NCBI GenBank assembly: GCA_015679605.1
Contig: JAAAVE010000089.1
Coordinates: 6,286 to 34,833 of the forward strand
DNA from: Podila epigama
Taxonomy: Eukaryota; Mortierellomycota; Mortierellomycetes; Mortierellales; Mortierellaceae
Reading direction: 5' to 3'
DNA: 28,548 nt
In this document: positions 19,196 through 28,548 of the stretch, one piece after another
Position numbering within the stretch: the first letter of the stretch is position 1
Layout: the number at the start of each line of letters is the position of its first letter
The notes under the pieces: generated by a model
Database searches by the model: none
Told to the model about the DNA's origin: nothing
Seen by the model: only the letters and a program-made list of their open reading frames with translations
Position numbers and translations under genes: made by a program

Positions 19196-20140
19196 ATGGC
19201 ATCTATCATGGTGGATCCCGACGAGCCTCTCGCTCTTCACAAACTCGTCTTCTTGAACAAGGTCCAAACCCTCAAAATGCTACTCGCCCCATACATGCAA
19301 CAGCATACCAACAACACCGACAACGATACAAAGTCATCACAACCATCCACCGATACTCAACCCACTCACCCTCAGATCAACGCCCTCGACCACCATCTCC
19401 TCGCTCCTCTTCATCTCGCTGTCATGCTGAACCGCAAGGAAGCCGTCGCTGTTCTCCTCAAGGCCGGCGCCAATCCCATGGTTCGCTCAGGCACAGGCTG
19501 GACCCCACGTCAAGAGGCCACATCCCTCGGTGACAGAGACCTCATCGAACTCCTTACCCGCTATCAACAAAAAGAGTTTTCTGGCTCCTTTAACAGTAGG
19601 GCCAAGAACCTTGTCAAACAACTGTCCAAGGTACAAAGTTGTTAACATTGGAAGGAACAAAGGAAGAAGAAGAGAAGAAGGAAAAAAAACGGAGAGGAAA
19701 CGTGACATATTTTCTAATGAAAGATTCTTTTTTTGCGTCTTCATCTAGGATTTGGACCAGTTTTACTTTCAGTTGCAATGGTAAGAAGAAAAAGATAGAC
19801 AGTTGAACAAATGGGATATGCAATGGTATGCGATGAAAAAACTTATGTGTGTCTCCATATTTTTCACCCTATAGGGAGTTTCAAAGTTGGGGTAAGAAGA
19901 ACAAGAAAGAGAAGCAGTTGAACCTGAACAAAAGTGTTTTTAATGGTTGTCAAAAGATAATCCGACATGGTTGTGTTTGTAGCTGCTCACATTCATGCAT
20001 CCTTTTTTTACCTTTGCAGTACCATTCGTGAGCGGACTCTGCCCGAATGACACATATCACATCTGGAAGAAAGGAAACGCCGTCAGAATGGACACTTCTC
20101 TTGGTAAGCAAAAGAAAAAAGAAAATAAGAAATTGGGCGC

Positions 20141-20171
<31 letters not shown>

Positions 20172-21920
20172 CGCTATTGTTGTTAACTCATACCACGAAC
20201 CAAACAATTATAAAAAAATTACATAGTCGGATTCGAGAACATGAAGTGGATACGCGGCCATATCTCCATCATTTTTCGTGTTGATGAGGAAACTGGTAAG
20301 GAAAAAAAGACTATTACCTACTTTGTTGCTTCTAGTATGAATTACTCTCAATGACTTGACAAGGAGCAAAAAAGAACATTTACAAACATTCATTCTCACT
20401 CCTTGTGGACACTCTCCTTATATATAGGCCCAGAACTGGTGGTGGTGGATAGAGTGAAAAAGATTACTCAGCGTTTGGCAGGATTCTCTACAGAGGAAGA
20501 TGAAGAACAGGAGGAACTCACAGCGGAAGAAATCGAAGAGCAAGTCTCATTTTGCTTTAATACCCCAATCGTAAGTGCCTACAAATATATATATATCGTA
20601 ATCTGTTTGTTGTTGTGTTTGTCCCCAAGATGATTCAAAAACTTGATTTGTAATCTCTGACCATTCTCTGCCCTCCCCACTCCATGTACAAACAAACTGG
20701 AAAAAAAAAAAAAACAACAGACATCGACCAATGTCCCGACCTCAGCCATCAAATTCAATCGAGCAAAGGCTGGTATGTGGGGATACCGGACGTTCAAAAC
20801 GGAAAAAGTAGGCGAGTTCGAATGCGCGGTATGGAAGATGGATGGAGTCGAGTTCAGGACCCGAGTCAGGACCGAACATCTCAAGGATGCCTCTGGGAAA
20901 CCCCTTGTCTTTGATTCCAAACGCGGGCGTGGGCATGGACGTGGACGTGGCGGACGCGGAGGACGTGGTGGACGTGGGTACCATGGCCTCGGGCTAGGTC
21001 ACCGAGGCGCAAACAAAGCCAACGGACACCAACATAGACATGGACACGGACATGGTCTTGGTATCACACCTCGTCGTACAGTACATCAGCCCCTTGTCGC
21101 TCCCATGGATACTACAACCGAGGGCCCAGCATTGAATATCCGCAAGAAACATGAGCGAAGCTCAGGCACCATCTCTGACGACGCGTTCTTTGAAAAGGCT
21201 CTCGAACAAGTCGAATCCGAACATCACCTTCAACATCAACATCAACATCAACATCAACATCAACACCTTACCGATGGCGAAGAAGCCGCAAATAGTAGCA
21301 CAGAATTGGAGGAAGAAGTTGATCAAGAGTTGGATGAACGGTTGGTCTATAGGGAATCATTACTGCCACCACCCGCGACAACTGTTACTTTTGAAGAATA
21401 CTTTGACACCACCAAGCCAGGTGAACTTCATCTGGGCCGACCACTAGAGCAGAAAGAGTCGCACAAGACATTTGGTGCTACTTTGTGGATGTACGACAAC
21501 AATAACCCATCCCAGGCTACTGACGATCAGTCTGAGTCTGGCTCCTCAAACATTGAGGGAACCGACAGTAGCTCAGACGAAGAGGAAGGAGGAGGAGGAG
21601 GAAGCGAAAAGACATCAAAACACTCACCCAAACGACCCCAGTTTCCCTTGACCATCGAGAAAATTTTACCACTCTTGGCAGTGATTGGCATGGACAATAA
21701 TCGTTTGGTAGGGAAACTAAAAGAATTTCTCGAGTTCAAACTGCCGCCAGGATTCCCCATCCGCGCCAACATCCCTGTCTATCCGTCACTCTCCGCCGAT
21801 GTCACCTTTGTCAACTACGATGCCCAGCGCGTCATTGACGATGACATGTTTGACATCCCTGGAGAGGCTGAAGGGTTTCAGGAAGGGTTCGTGCTTCGCC
21901 CTGGAGGTGAAGATGAATAG
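19196..21920 (+). CDS. Ankyrin-repeat/GPCR-chaperone protein (ANKRD13-like) with RGG/His-Gly insert
   Basis: Seven exons join in frame: 19196-19630, 19749-19780, 19875-19891, 20020-20103, 20227-20295, 20428-20570 and 20721-21920, giving 659 residues. Ankyrin repeats lie in about residues 10-125 (LAPLHLAVMLNRKEAVAVLL, then AGANPMVRSGTGWTP). The GPCR-chaperone domain begins near LDQFYFQLQWEFQSWVPFVS and continues through CPNDTYHIWKKGNAVRMDT, GFENMKWIRGHISIIFRVD and MWGYRTFKTEK. Its end (PPGFPIRANIPVYPSLSADVTF) lies near the C terminus. Between these parts sit an RGG block (about 328-346), a His/Gly run, a QH repeat and an acidic/Ser stretch. Animal ANKRD13 proteins bind ubiquitinated receptors in endocytosis through C-terminal UIMs, which I do not see here. 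The 17-nt third exon is required for the frame. The first ATG is used; another lies 12 nt on. Confidence 0.88.
20148..20171 (+). repeat. 24-nt T homopolymer in ANKRD13-like intron 4
   Basis: Twenty-four T lie in the intron between the GTAAGC donor at 20104 and the ATAG acceptor at 20226. They could act as an extended polypyrimidine tract and are prone to length change. Confidence 0.9.
21231..21266 (+). repeat. CAACAT hexanucleotide repeat coding (QH)6
   Basis: Six tandem CAACAT units (the last CAACAC) encode Q431-H442 of the ANKRD13-like protein. Confidence 0.9.
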
Positions 21921-22432
21921 TCAAAAATTATGAAATAGAAATACATCGATGTAAACATCTTTCCTGAAGGATGGTTACAAAACTTTTTCTTTTTTTTGTT
22001 CACCCAAAGCCTGGCTCGCATTTTGAAGAGGCAGTTTCAAACTTTCATAATGTCGCACAAGGTTATCGCAAGTCATATTATTAAAGGGGGGCAATTGCCT
22101 TGACCTGATGAGGGGGGTGACTATGGATGATGTATTGAATTCTTTTTGGGCTGTCCGGAGCTTTGAAAAAAGAAAAAGGTTGCACATATGTGATAACACA
22201 CATATAAAAAAAAAGAATGAAAGAAAGAAACGTAAAAGAAAGGTATGCTACAAGAATTGTTGGAATGAAACTACTGACTATGGAAAATGAGAAAAAGAAA
22301 AGAAAGGCTATTTGCAAGTAGGTAGGAGTAGAAATACCCCTATAAAGCACCGGCAATGAAATATAAAAGTACAGAAAAGAAATATCGAATAAGAAAAAAA
22401 AAAAGAAAAAATGGAAAATGAACAGACACCTA
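21921..22432. other. Convergent intergenic region, 3' UTRs
   Basis: The 512-bp space separates the stops of two converging genes. It is rich in purines on the plus strand, with A-runs near 22205 and 22392 and a GGGGGG near 22086. I see no coding or RNA gene. Confidence 0.55.
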
Positions 22433-25211
22433 CTACTCATAGGCCCCGAAGCGTTCTTGGAACCGAATGAGATCGCCTGTCAACTTGTCCATCAACTCCA
22501 AACTTGACACGGGATGATGAGTGCCTTCTCTCAACCCCGAGGACGTCTGCTCCATGTCTCCCAATTTATCAGAATGCTCCACAGGTTGATGAGGAGGCGT
22601 AATAGGCTCATGTCCCATCGAGGACTCAAACTCAGACCCAGGCGACGTTGTCATGCCAGAGTGTCGGCGCGTGCGGTACTGGTCATGTTCATGTGAAGCT
22701 TGGTGATGACTATCGTGGTGGTCATGGTCATGGTGACGGTGGTCATGCGAATCGAGATGCGATATATCGTGGACAGAGAGCGGTGGGGTCGAGAGTAGCA
22801 TCGAGTCGCGTCCTTCATTGGGATGTGGCACTTTGATGGTCATTTCCTTACTCTCGAGGTGGACTTCATCAAGACCCACAATCGAACCTGTCGTGGCACC
22901 ATGCATGAGTGAGATTCCTGAAACAGATGCGATTTGAACCGCGGTCGGCAATGAGAAGGGTTCAGACGACCTAGTTCCCGCTTCGGCCATGACACCATTC
23001 TCGGGGTGGGTCTTGGGGCCAGCAGTCGTCGACGATGACTTGGGAGGGGTAATCATACCACATTTGGACTTTCGGTCAGCCATGTCCACCTGTACACGGC
23101 TAATATAGTCCAGAAGTTGCTTTGCTCGCTTTGTCATGTCATGAATCGACATCTTTGAAGAGGGATACCGAACAGTGGCAGGTGCTGGAGGGGCCATGGG
23201 CTGAGGTGTGCCATTCTCTACAGACCCATGAGGGATCGGGGTTGAGTGTCGAGAGCTGTTGCGGTTGTTATTGCGTTCACTCCTCTTGGTGCAAACACGC
23301 TTATTCATATACGTCTTGCTTGGTTGGACTGAGACATCTTCATGGGCATCCTCCTGTTCGCTGGCGTCGCCACTATTGTTAACATTGTTGTTGTTATTAC
23401 TGCCGTTGGTGTTGCTACTGGCACTGTTACTGTTGTTGTTGATGTTGTTGCTGTTGTCGCTGCGCTTAACGCCCTTGCTGGACCCATTCTTTCTTGACCT
23501 GGATGGCCCATCTAAAAATAATATGACAAAAGAGGAAATTTGTGTTAAACCATTGGCAGTGATTCATCTTTGCATTGACCAATCACACAGTACGAGAAAT
23601 AAATGGCTTGTTTAAAAAAAAGGGGGGGCCATACTTGACTCCATCTTGGGTGTCGTCGCTTGTGGGAATTCATCTTGGTCGTCATCTCGTGATGTGGATT
23701 CACTTCGGGAGGGCGTCTCTGACTTTATGCCCTTCCGCCGCTTATTCGACGAGGACGACGGTGGTGACTCGGACTCTTTGCGCTCACCCGCAGTGCTATC
23801 CATGGCATTGGACGGTGATGATGACTCGGCTTCCAAAGACGAGCTTGTTGACTTGGGTGACTTTTCGCAGACAGGCGACTGAAGCTGTGCTGCCGTTGTG
23901 GAAGTTGGTGGTGACCTGTTCGACTTTTTGTGTGAGTTATTGTTCGTGCGGCCGTTTCCGCTGTGGCTGCCTTCGGTCTTGGGTGAGACAAGCTCCATAC
24001 CATCGCTCTTGCCAGCACTACCGCTACTACTGTTGCTCAAAGACTTTTTACTTTCCGAGTGGTAGATATCGAGGCTCAAGGCGCGTTTCGCTTCGTCAGC
24101 ATCGTCATCCTTTGATTTCAGATGCTCTTCGTCCTCTTCATGAGTGGTGCTACCATTCTTCCTCCTCCGCTTATGACTCTTGACTGTAGTATCCTCAATC
24201 TCATCCATATGCTCGTCATTCCACTTTTGCTGTGCAAGCATGAGGTCTACAGGAATAGAGGCCTCCTTCGAATTCATCGTGTTGCGCTTCTTGGGCATTG
24301 GCGTTTTGAGACTAGGTACAACGGCAGGTGCTGCCTGAGCATGTGTTGTACGCTTAGTGTTTGAGATACTAGAGTAAGAACGGCAGTTTTTTTTTGTTCA
24401 GTATACGTGTCTATCCTATTTTCTTTTCTTTCTTGATACATCATCAAAGTCAAGCATTCAAAACTACAAGTGACTTACAGGACGCCGTTCACAACCTTGT
24501 AGGGGTGATTTTGAGGTCGACATGAGTCGCAATAGTACTTGTCTGGTGTGACTTCGCCATTGCCGAGACCGACACATGGGCAATGCTGCCACACTTTACA
24601 TGTCTCGCATTGGATCATGACTCCTTCATGGTCTGTTATGATGGGATGTGTGAAGTGGAAGAAATATGGATGTGATGGTGTCAAAAGCTGCAATTTAAAA
24701 ACGGAGATGGATATAGTTTGTTCACTCTTTAGAATTGACATAATCTTACGTTGTTGCTTGCAGACACATCTGGTTTGGCCACCATCATCGTCTGACTCGT
24801 CCTTTCGTTTACTCTTGGAGCTGTGGCCGCCTCGGTTGCTTCTTCTTGGGGATGCTGTTAAAGTTTGTTGGAAGAAAGAAGAAACATGAAATTAGCCTTC
24901 TGCAAACGTAAGTTCAAGAAGAGTCATAAGCCACAAAGCCATTTTTTTTTTTTTTTTTTTTGTCATCTCTGCAAAGAGATGCCACAGACAGCGCAACCTT
25001 ACAAGGAATGTCGCGAACTGAATACAGTGGCCAAAACAATGTCACAAAACAAGGCAAAATGACAAAGGGAGAAAAAGAATGGAGATATGATGGGTCAGCC
25101 AAAGTGCAAAAAGAAACACCACCGCCAGTTCAACGACAATTGGACTAGCGCACGATGCTCATTCAGCCGAAGGGTGAGAGTAAAACAGACGGAAGCAAAG
25201 AACTTACCCAT
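22433..25211 (-). CDS. CTI6: PHD-finger protein, CTI6-like subunit of the Rpd3 deacetylase complex
   Basis: Five exons join in frame: 25211-25208 (only ATGG), 24854-24750, 24632-24479, 24368-23635 and 23511-22433, giving 691 residues. The PHD finger (31-74) shows the C4HC3 ligands C31, C33, C45, C48, H53, C56, C71 and C74, with MIQCETCKVWQHCPCVGL as the core. A long Ser/Lys/Asp-rich disordered middle follows, then an Asn-rich stretch. A conserved helical segment (SIHDMTKRAKQLLDYISRVQ) and the terminal SSLELMDKLTGDLIRFQERF match fungal Cti6. In yeast, Cti6 reads methylated H3K4 within Rpd3L and recruits the deacetylase to promoters. A His/Asp-rich run sits near 22690-22760. The first intron is 353 nt and holds a 20-nt T-run. 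The start is chosen because ATGG joins the PHD exon in frame (MASPRRSN); the 4-nt exon needs transcript proof. Confidence 0.82.
24942..24961 (+). repeat. 20-nt T homopolymer in CTI6-like intron 1
   Basis: Twenty T on the plus strand read as twenty A in the pre-mRNA of the minus-strand gene, near the middle of its 353-nt first intron. Confidence 0.85.
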
Positions 25212-25413
25212 GTAGCAGAATTGCAAGAGAATGCGAGGTAGGGGTTGTTGTCGGGTGATTAAGTTAGAGGCCTTGTCGTATAGTCGTTTCTTATTGCTTA
25301 GGGTGTGGAATCAACTTTGAGTGGATTGTGGTGCGATATCAGAAGTGGGTGCAACTTGCTGGAGAGAAGTGTCTACAATGGCAGTGAATGATGCTATTGC
25401 AGTATGTAGGTGG

Positions 25414-25442
25414 AGGTTGCTGTTGCTGTTGCTGTTGCTGCT
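25414..25442 (+). repeat. GCTGTT microsatellite
   Basis: Short tandem TTGCTG units lie about 205-230 nt upstream of the CTI6-like ATG. On the gene's own strand they read CAGCAA. Confidence 0.8.
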
Positions 25443-25950
25443 GGAAATGAGGGTCGTTTGCGTGCGAGAAGACTAAAGTGTCCAAGCTAGTCTGTGAGGG
25501 AGAAGACAAAAGGAAGAGTGAGAAAAGCTTGTTCAGTCATCAAAAAAAACAATGTTGCTTTAAGTACTACGCCATTATGAACAAAATAGCTTCATCCCGA
25601 GGCAAAAAAAAAAAATAGTGTTGGATGACTCCATGGCTCAATTCTCCTTCAATGTCCCACATTACTCTACGTCTTTCTTCAAGGACCTTCATAAAGAAGC
25701 CCTTTGTATGTCATGTTCTTTCTGTTGTCAACTCATGAGTGTCGTCCGTGAGGCCCTACCACGCCCTATCCACTGTACCCAATCTCTCTCCCCTTCTTTT
25801 TTTCTTGTTTTTTCTTTTCACACATACTTCTCTCACAGAGCTTTGCATCCCTTGCGCTCACTCCCCCTACCCCTCCACGTTCTCTGATAGTGCGTTGCCC
25901 TACAATTCGTTTGTCTTTTTCTTTGCGGGCCTTTGACTGTCTTGAAGGCA

Positions 25951-25982
25951 GGGGAGGGGGGAGGGGGGGGGTGGAGGGAGGG
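25951..25982 (+). promoter_or_regulatory. G-rich tract, potential G-quadruplex
   Basis: The tract contains successive runs of four, six, nine, two, three and three G separated by single A or T bases, which satisfies the usual four-run rule for an intramolecular G-quadruplex. It lies about 740 nt upstream of the CTI6-like start, on the opposite strand. Confidence 0.5.
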
Positions 25983-26544
25983 ATGAGAGAGAACAGAATG
26001 CGAATCCTTACTGAAAAACTCCCACACAGAATATGATGCATTCATTGCTGCAATGAAGTGTTCCAGACATCACCATGCATAACTACAATAGAACTTGTCA
26101 CAACACAACAACACAACAACACAAAAAAAAGACGAGTCAAGTATGAAAATAAGTGAGCCTCAAGCAAACAAGAAAAAAGAAAATAAAAGGATTGAGAAAT
26201 GGGTAAAAGCAGGGGAAAAAGGTGGGGTGGTGCGATCTTGAGCAAAAAGATTCTCGATTGGTGAGTGTTATTCCAAGACCTACATTCGATTCTTTGTTGT
26301 TGGTTGTTGTTGTAAGGTTGCTTCTTTTTTTTCCCGTTTGGATTGAGGAGTGTCTCGGAAGGTGTTGGTCAATCCAGGCTGAACGAGATTGAATGAGAGA
26401 TGAGTAGCGTCTGTGTTCTTGTGAAGGATAGTATTGAGGAGGAGTGAAGTGCGGGTGAGTATGGATGAGATTGGGTGAGATTCGAAGAAAAAAAAAGTGA
26501 ACGTGGATGCGAACAGAATGGGGTTTGGGGGATTGTTTGGAAGG

Positions 26545-26565
26545 AAAAAAAAAAAAAAAAAAAAA
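26545..26565 (+). repeat. 21-nt A homopolymer
   Basis: Twenty-one A, followed after CGAGG by ten more A (26571-26580), lie in the likely 3' flank of the SKT5-like gene. Confidence 0.85.
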
Positions 26566-26732
26566 CGAGGAAAAAAAAAATTCGGGCAAGTGGGAAATGG
26601 TCGGAAATAAGGAATTGTTATGTATGTATCATATCACATGATTATTAAACTGAAGGAATTATGGATCAGGGCACGTGTTGGTTTTCATCTGTATCATTAA
26701 GTTTTTTTTTTCTACTTGGATTTTTTTTTTGT

Positions 26733-28548
26733 TCACATCATTCTGCAATCGCTTTCGTCGTCTCCCTGTGGGCCACGACCACGCTCGTGGCGGACACGGC
26801 GAGCTGCTCCCATTTTCTTCATCTCGGTCAAGCGTTTCTTGGCTCGACCATTACCCTGTGCTGCCGCGCGCAAATACCAGCGACGAGCCTCCTCAGGATC
26901 TTGTCTAACACCGATTCCAACCTAGGTAGGTCATTGTCGAGAATGGCGTTAAATATGATGCACATGTCCATCATACATATTAAAAGGAAATAACAATTAA
27001 CAATAGCTGCGTTATTCTTACCTCAGAGTAATATCCGACAGCATATTCAGCGCGGGCAAGACCCTTGTCAGCAGCCTTTCTAGCCCAGAGATATGCCTCA
27101 GTTTCGCTCTGCTTCAGCACGCCTTCTGATCCAGTCAAGTACCAGCCAGACAGTCCCAGTTCACTTTCGGCATCGCCTTGCTCTGCTGCACGGGTGTACC
27201 AGGCAATGCTCCGCCGGGGGTCAACAGGGCAGGTCAAGGCTCCATATTCATAGCAGTGACCGAGCTTAAATTGACTGGGTGCGTAGCCGTATCCTGCGGC
27301 TTGTGTGAATAGTTCGCGTGCATAAGCTTCATCAGGAATCACTGTAGGGATACCAGCCTTTTCGAAACACAATCCAAGCTCGTGCAGGGCATGAGGATTG
27401 TCCTCGTCTGCGTTTGCAGCGGCTCTCTTAAGCCAGGTGATGGCCTCACGGGGATTGACCTGCTGGCCCAAGAGACCCTTGAGGATGACCATACCGAGCT
27501 TGTACATGGCCGCTGTATCACCGAGAGAAGCAGCCTTGCGATAAAATTGGACCGCACGACTGTGGTCGCGCTTGGTGCCCGCTCCGAGCTCGTAGCAGAC
27601 AGCGGTTCTATAAGTAGCCGCTGGATGGTTCTGTTTCGATGCTTGCATATACAAGTTAAACGCCTTGTCGTGGTCGATCTGAAGTCCAAGTGAGCCGTTA
27701 CCGTAACAGTTGGCAAGGAAAAACTGTGCGTCGGGATAAGCAGGCTTGCCGATGCCCATGCCAGTCGTCGCCAAGCGCTTGATAATCTTGAGTCCCTCCA
27801 TAAACAAAGCCTCCTTGTTCTTTTTCTGTCTTTTGGGGTCAGGGTCATCGTTACCAAACGATACTGCAGCTTCGATCAGAGCTTTGGCATATTCGAGCTG
27901 TGCGGCTGGGTCGTTACTTGTCCTTGCTCTTTGACGCATCTCATCCAGAAGCTCGATGGTCAGAGGTCTCTTGCGGGGCCCTGCTGCACCTCCAGGGGCT
28001 CCTGCTCCAACTGCTCCGCCACCTCGTCCAGGTCCAATACTACTGCCAGATTCTCCACGGTGAGGTGGTCGAACTCCTCCATATCCAGGGCCGCCAGGGC
28101 GAGGACCACCTCGACCTGGAGGTGGTCCTCTCATTGAAGGAGAAGAGTGCAAGTTGGCACCTCCTGGGCCTCCCGGTCCACCATAATAAGGCTGAGCTGG
28201 GCCATAGCCAGGTTGCTGAGGGCGGTATCCGGGGCCATAGTCATATCCGTTTCCTTGACCAGGGTACCCGCCGTAGCCCTGCTGCTGTTGCGGGTCCTGG
28301 TAATACTCTTGTCCGCCATACTCCTGACCGTAGGGCTGTCCGTATTGGTCATATTGACTGTCCTGATAGCCTCCTCCGTATCCATTGACGACACTGCCGC
28401 CACCACCTCCGTAGCCACCGCCAGGGTACTGTTGTTGGTAGCGAGGGTCCTGGGGAGGGTACTGGCCATAGCCCGGTTGCTGAGGAGGGCCACGGAAGGG
28501 AGGTCTCTGCTGGGGATGAGCATATCCGTGCCCAGCATAACCCTGCTG
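26733..28548 (-). CDS. SKT5: Sel1-repeat chitin synthase activator, SKT5/CHS4-like (5' partial)
   Basis: Two exons are visible, 28548-27022 (continuing right of the window) and 26921-26733, joined by a 100-nt intron (GTAAGA donor, CCTAG acceptor). They give 571 residues without the true N terminus. The first ~150 residues are rich in Gly, Gln, Tyr and Pro. After a conserved LLDEMRQRARTSNDPAAQLEYAK segment split by family habit, at least six Sel1 repeats follow, for example AQFFLANCYGNGS, AATYRTAVCYELGAGT, AAMYKLGMVILKGLLG and AESELGLSGWYLTG. Skt5/Chs4 binds and activates chitin synthase III at sites of polar growth and septation. The short last exon adds a final repeat, a basic tail and a terminal CRMM, a CAAX-like farnesylation motif comparable to that of yeast Chs4. 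No start codon is in view. The family call is strong. Confidence 0.88.

Larger units (their letters stand above)
25212..26732. other. Long intergenic region: CTI6-like promoter/5' UTR and SKT5-like 3' UTR
   Basis: This is the largest space of the window at 1521 bp. Close to the CTI6-like start it holds a GCTGTT microsatellite (about 25414-25442) that probably lies in the 5' UTR. At 25951-25982 there is a strong G-rich tract, flanked on the left by a pyrimidine-rich block (about 25780-25930). Farther right are A-runs (26545-26565 and 26571-26580) and a CACGTG at 26672-26677. Frames on both strands across the region are low in complexity. The amount of unassigned sequence leaves room for an unrecognised non-coding transcript, but nothing shows one. 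Confidence 0.55.

Noticed and set aside
25618-25887. 89-codon plus-strand frame in the long intergenic region
   Set aside because: The pyrimidine-rich sequence yields Leu/Phe/Ser/Pro low complexity and there is no family resemblance.
26137-26589. 150-codon minus-strand frame right of the CTI6-like gene
   Set aside because: It starts in homopolymer-encoded phenylalanine runs, has no domain, and lies in the probable 3' UTR of the SKT5-like gene.

Overview
The window looks like nuclear DNA of a filamentous fungus. Most genes carry several short GT-AG introns (about 80-150 nt, one of 353 nt), reading frames contain polyglutamine, polyasparagine and RGG runs, and the proteins are typical of fungi (RRP5, RRP17, CTI6, SKT5/CHS4, mitochondrial carnitine acetyltransferase). 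The long F-box/LRR-type proteins with low-complexity inserts, plus an ANKRD13-like protein, suggest an early-diverging lineage such as Mortierellomycota. That lineage call is inference, not proof. I see no transposon, tRNA, rRNA or CRISPR array.

Layout from left to right: the 3' end of RRP5 (+); an F-box/leucine-rich protein (-); a seven-exon DEAH/RHA-type helicase of the DHX29/DHX57/Ucp12 group (-); a divergent promoter; a second F-box protein (+); a six-exon carnitine O-acetyltransferase with a mitochondrial presequence (+); a small divergent Ras/Rab-like GTPase (-), convergent with it across only 76 bp; RRP17/NOL12 (+); a secretory sulfatase ending in HDEL (+); a seven-exon ankyrin-repeat/GPCR-chaperone (ANKRD13-like) protein (+); a CTI6-like PHD-finger protein with a 4-nt first coding exon (-); and a 5'-truncated SKT5/CHS4-like Sel1-repeat chitin synthase activator with a C-terminal CAAX-like box (-), cut by the right edge.

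The genes do not form an obvious pathway or cluster. RRP5 and RRP17 both serve pre-rRNA processing, the two F-box proteins would be SCF ubiquitin-ligase adaptors, and the rest belong to unrelated processes. I found no convincing new multi-gene system. The points that most deserve a second look are local: an ER-retention HDEL on a sulfatase, a GTPase with an altered switch region (DITGN in place of DTAGQ) that keeps a CAAX box, an RGG tail on RRP17, an RGG/His-Gly insert in the ANKRD13-like protein, 4-nt and 17-nt coding exons, and a CACGTG box at nearly the same distance upstream of both F-box genes. Exon boundaries were set by hand from splice consensus, frame continuity and family resemblance, and need transcript support.
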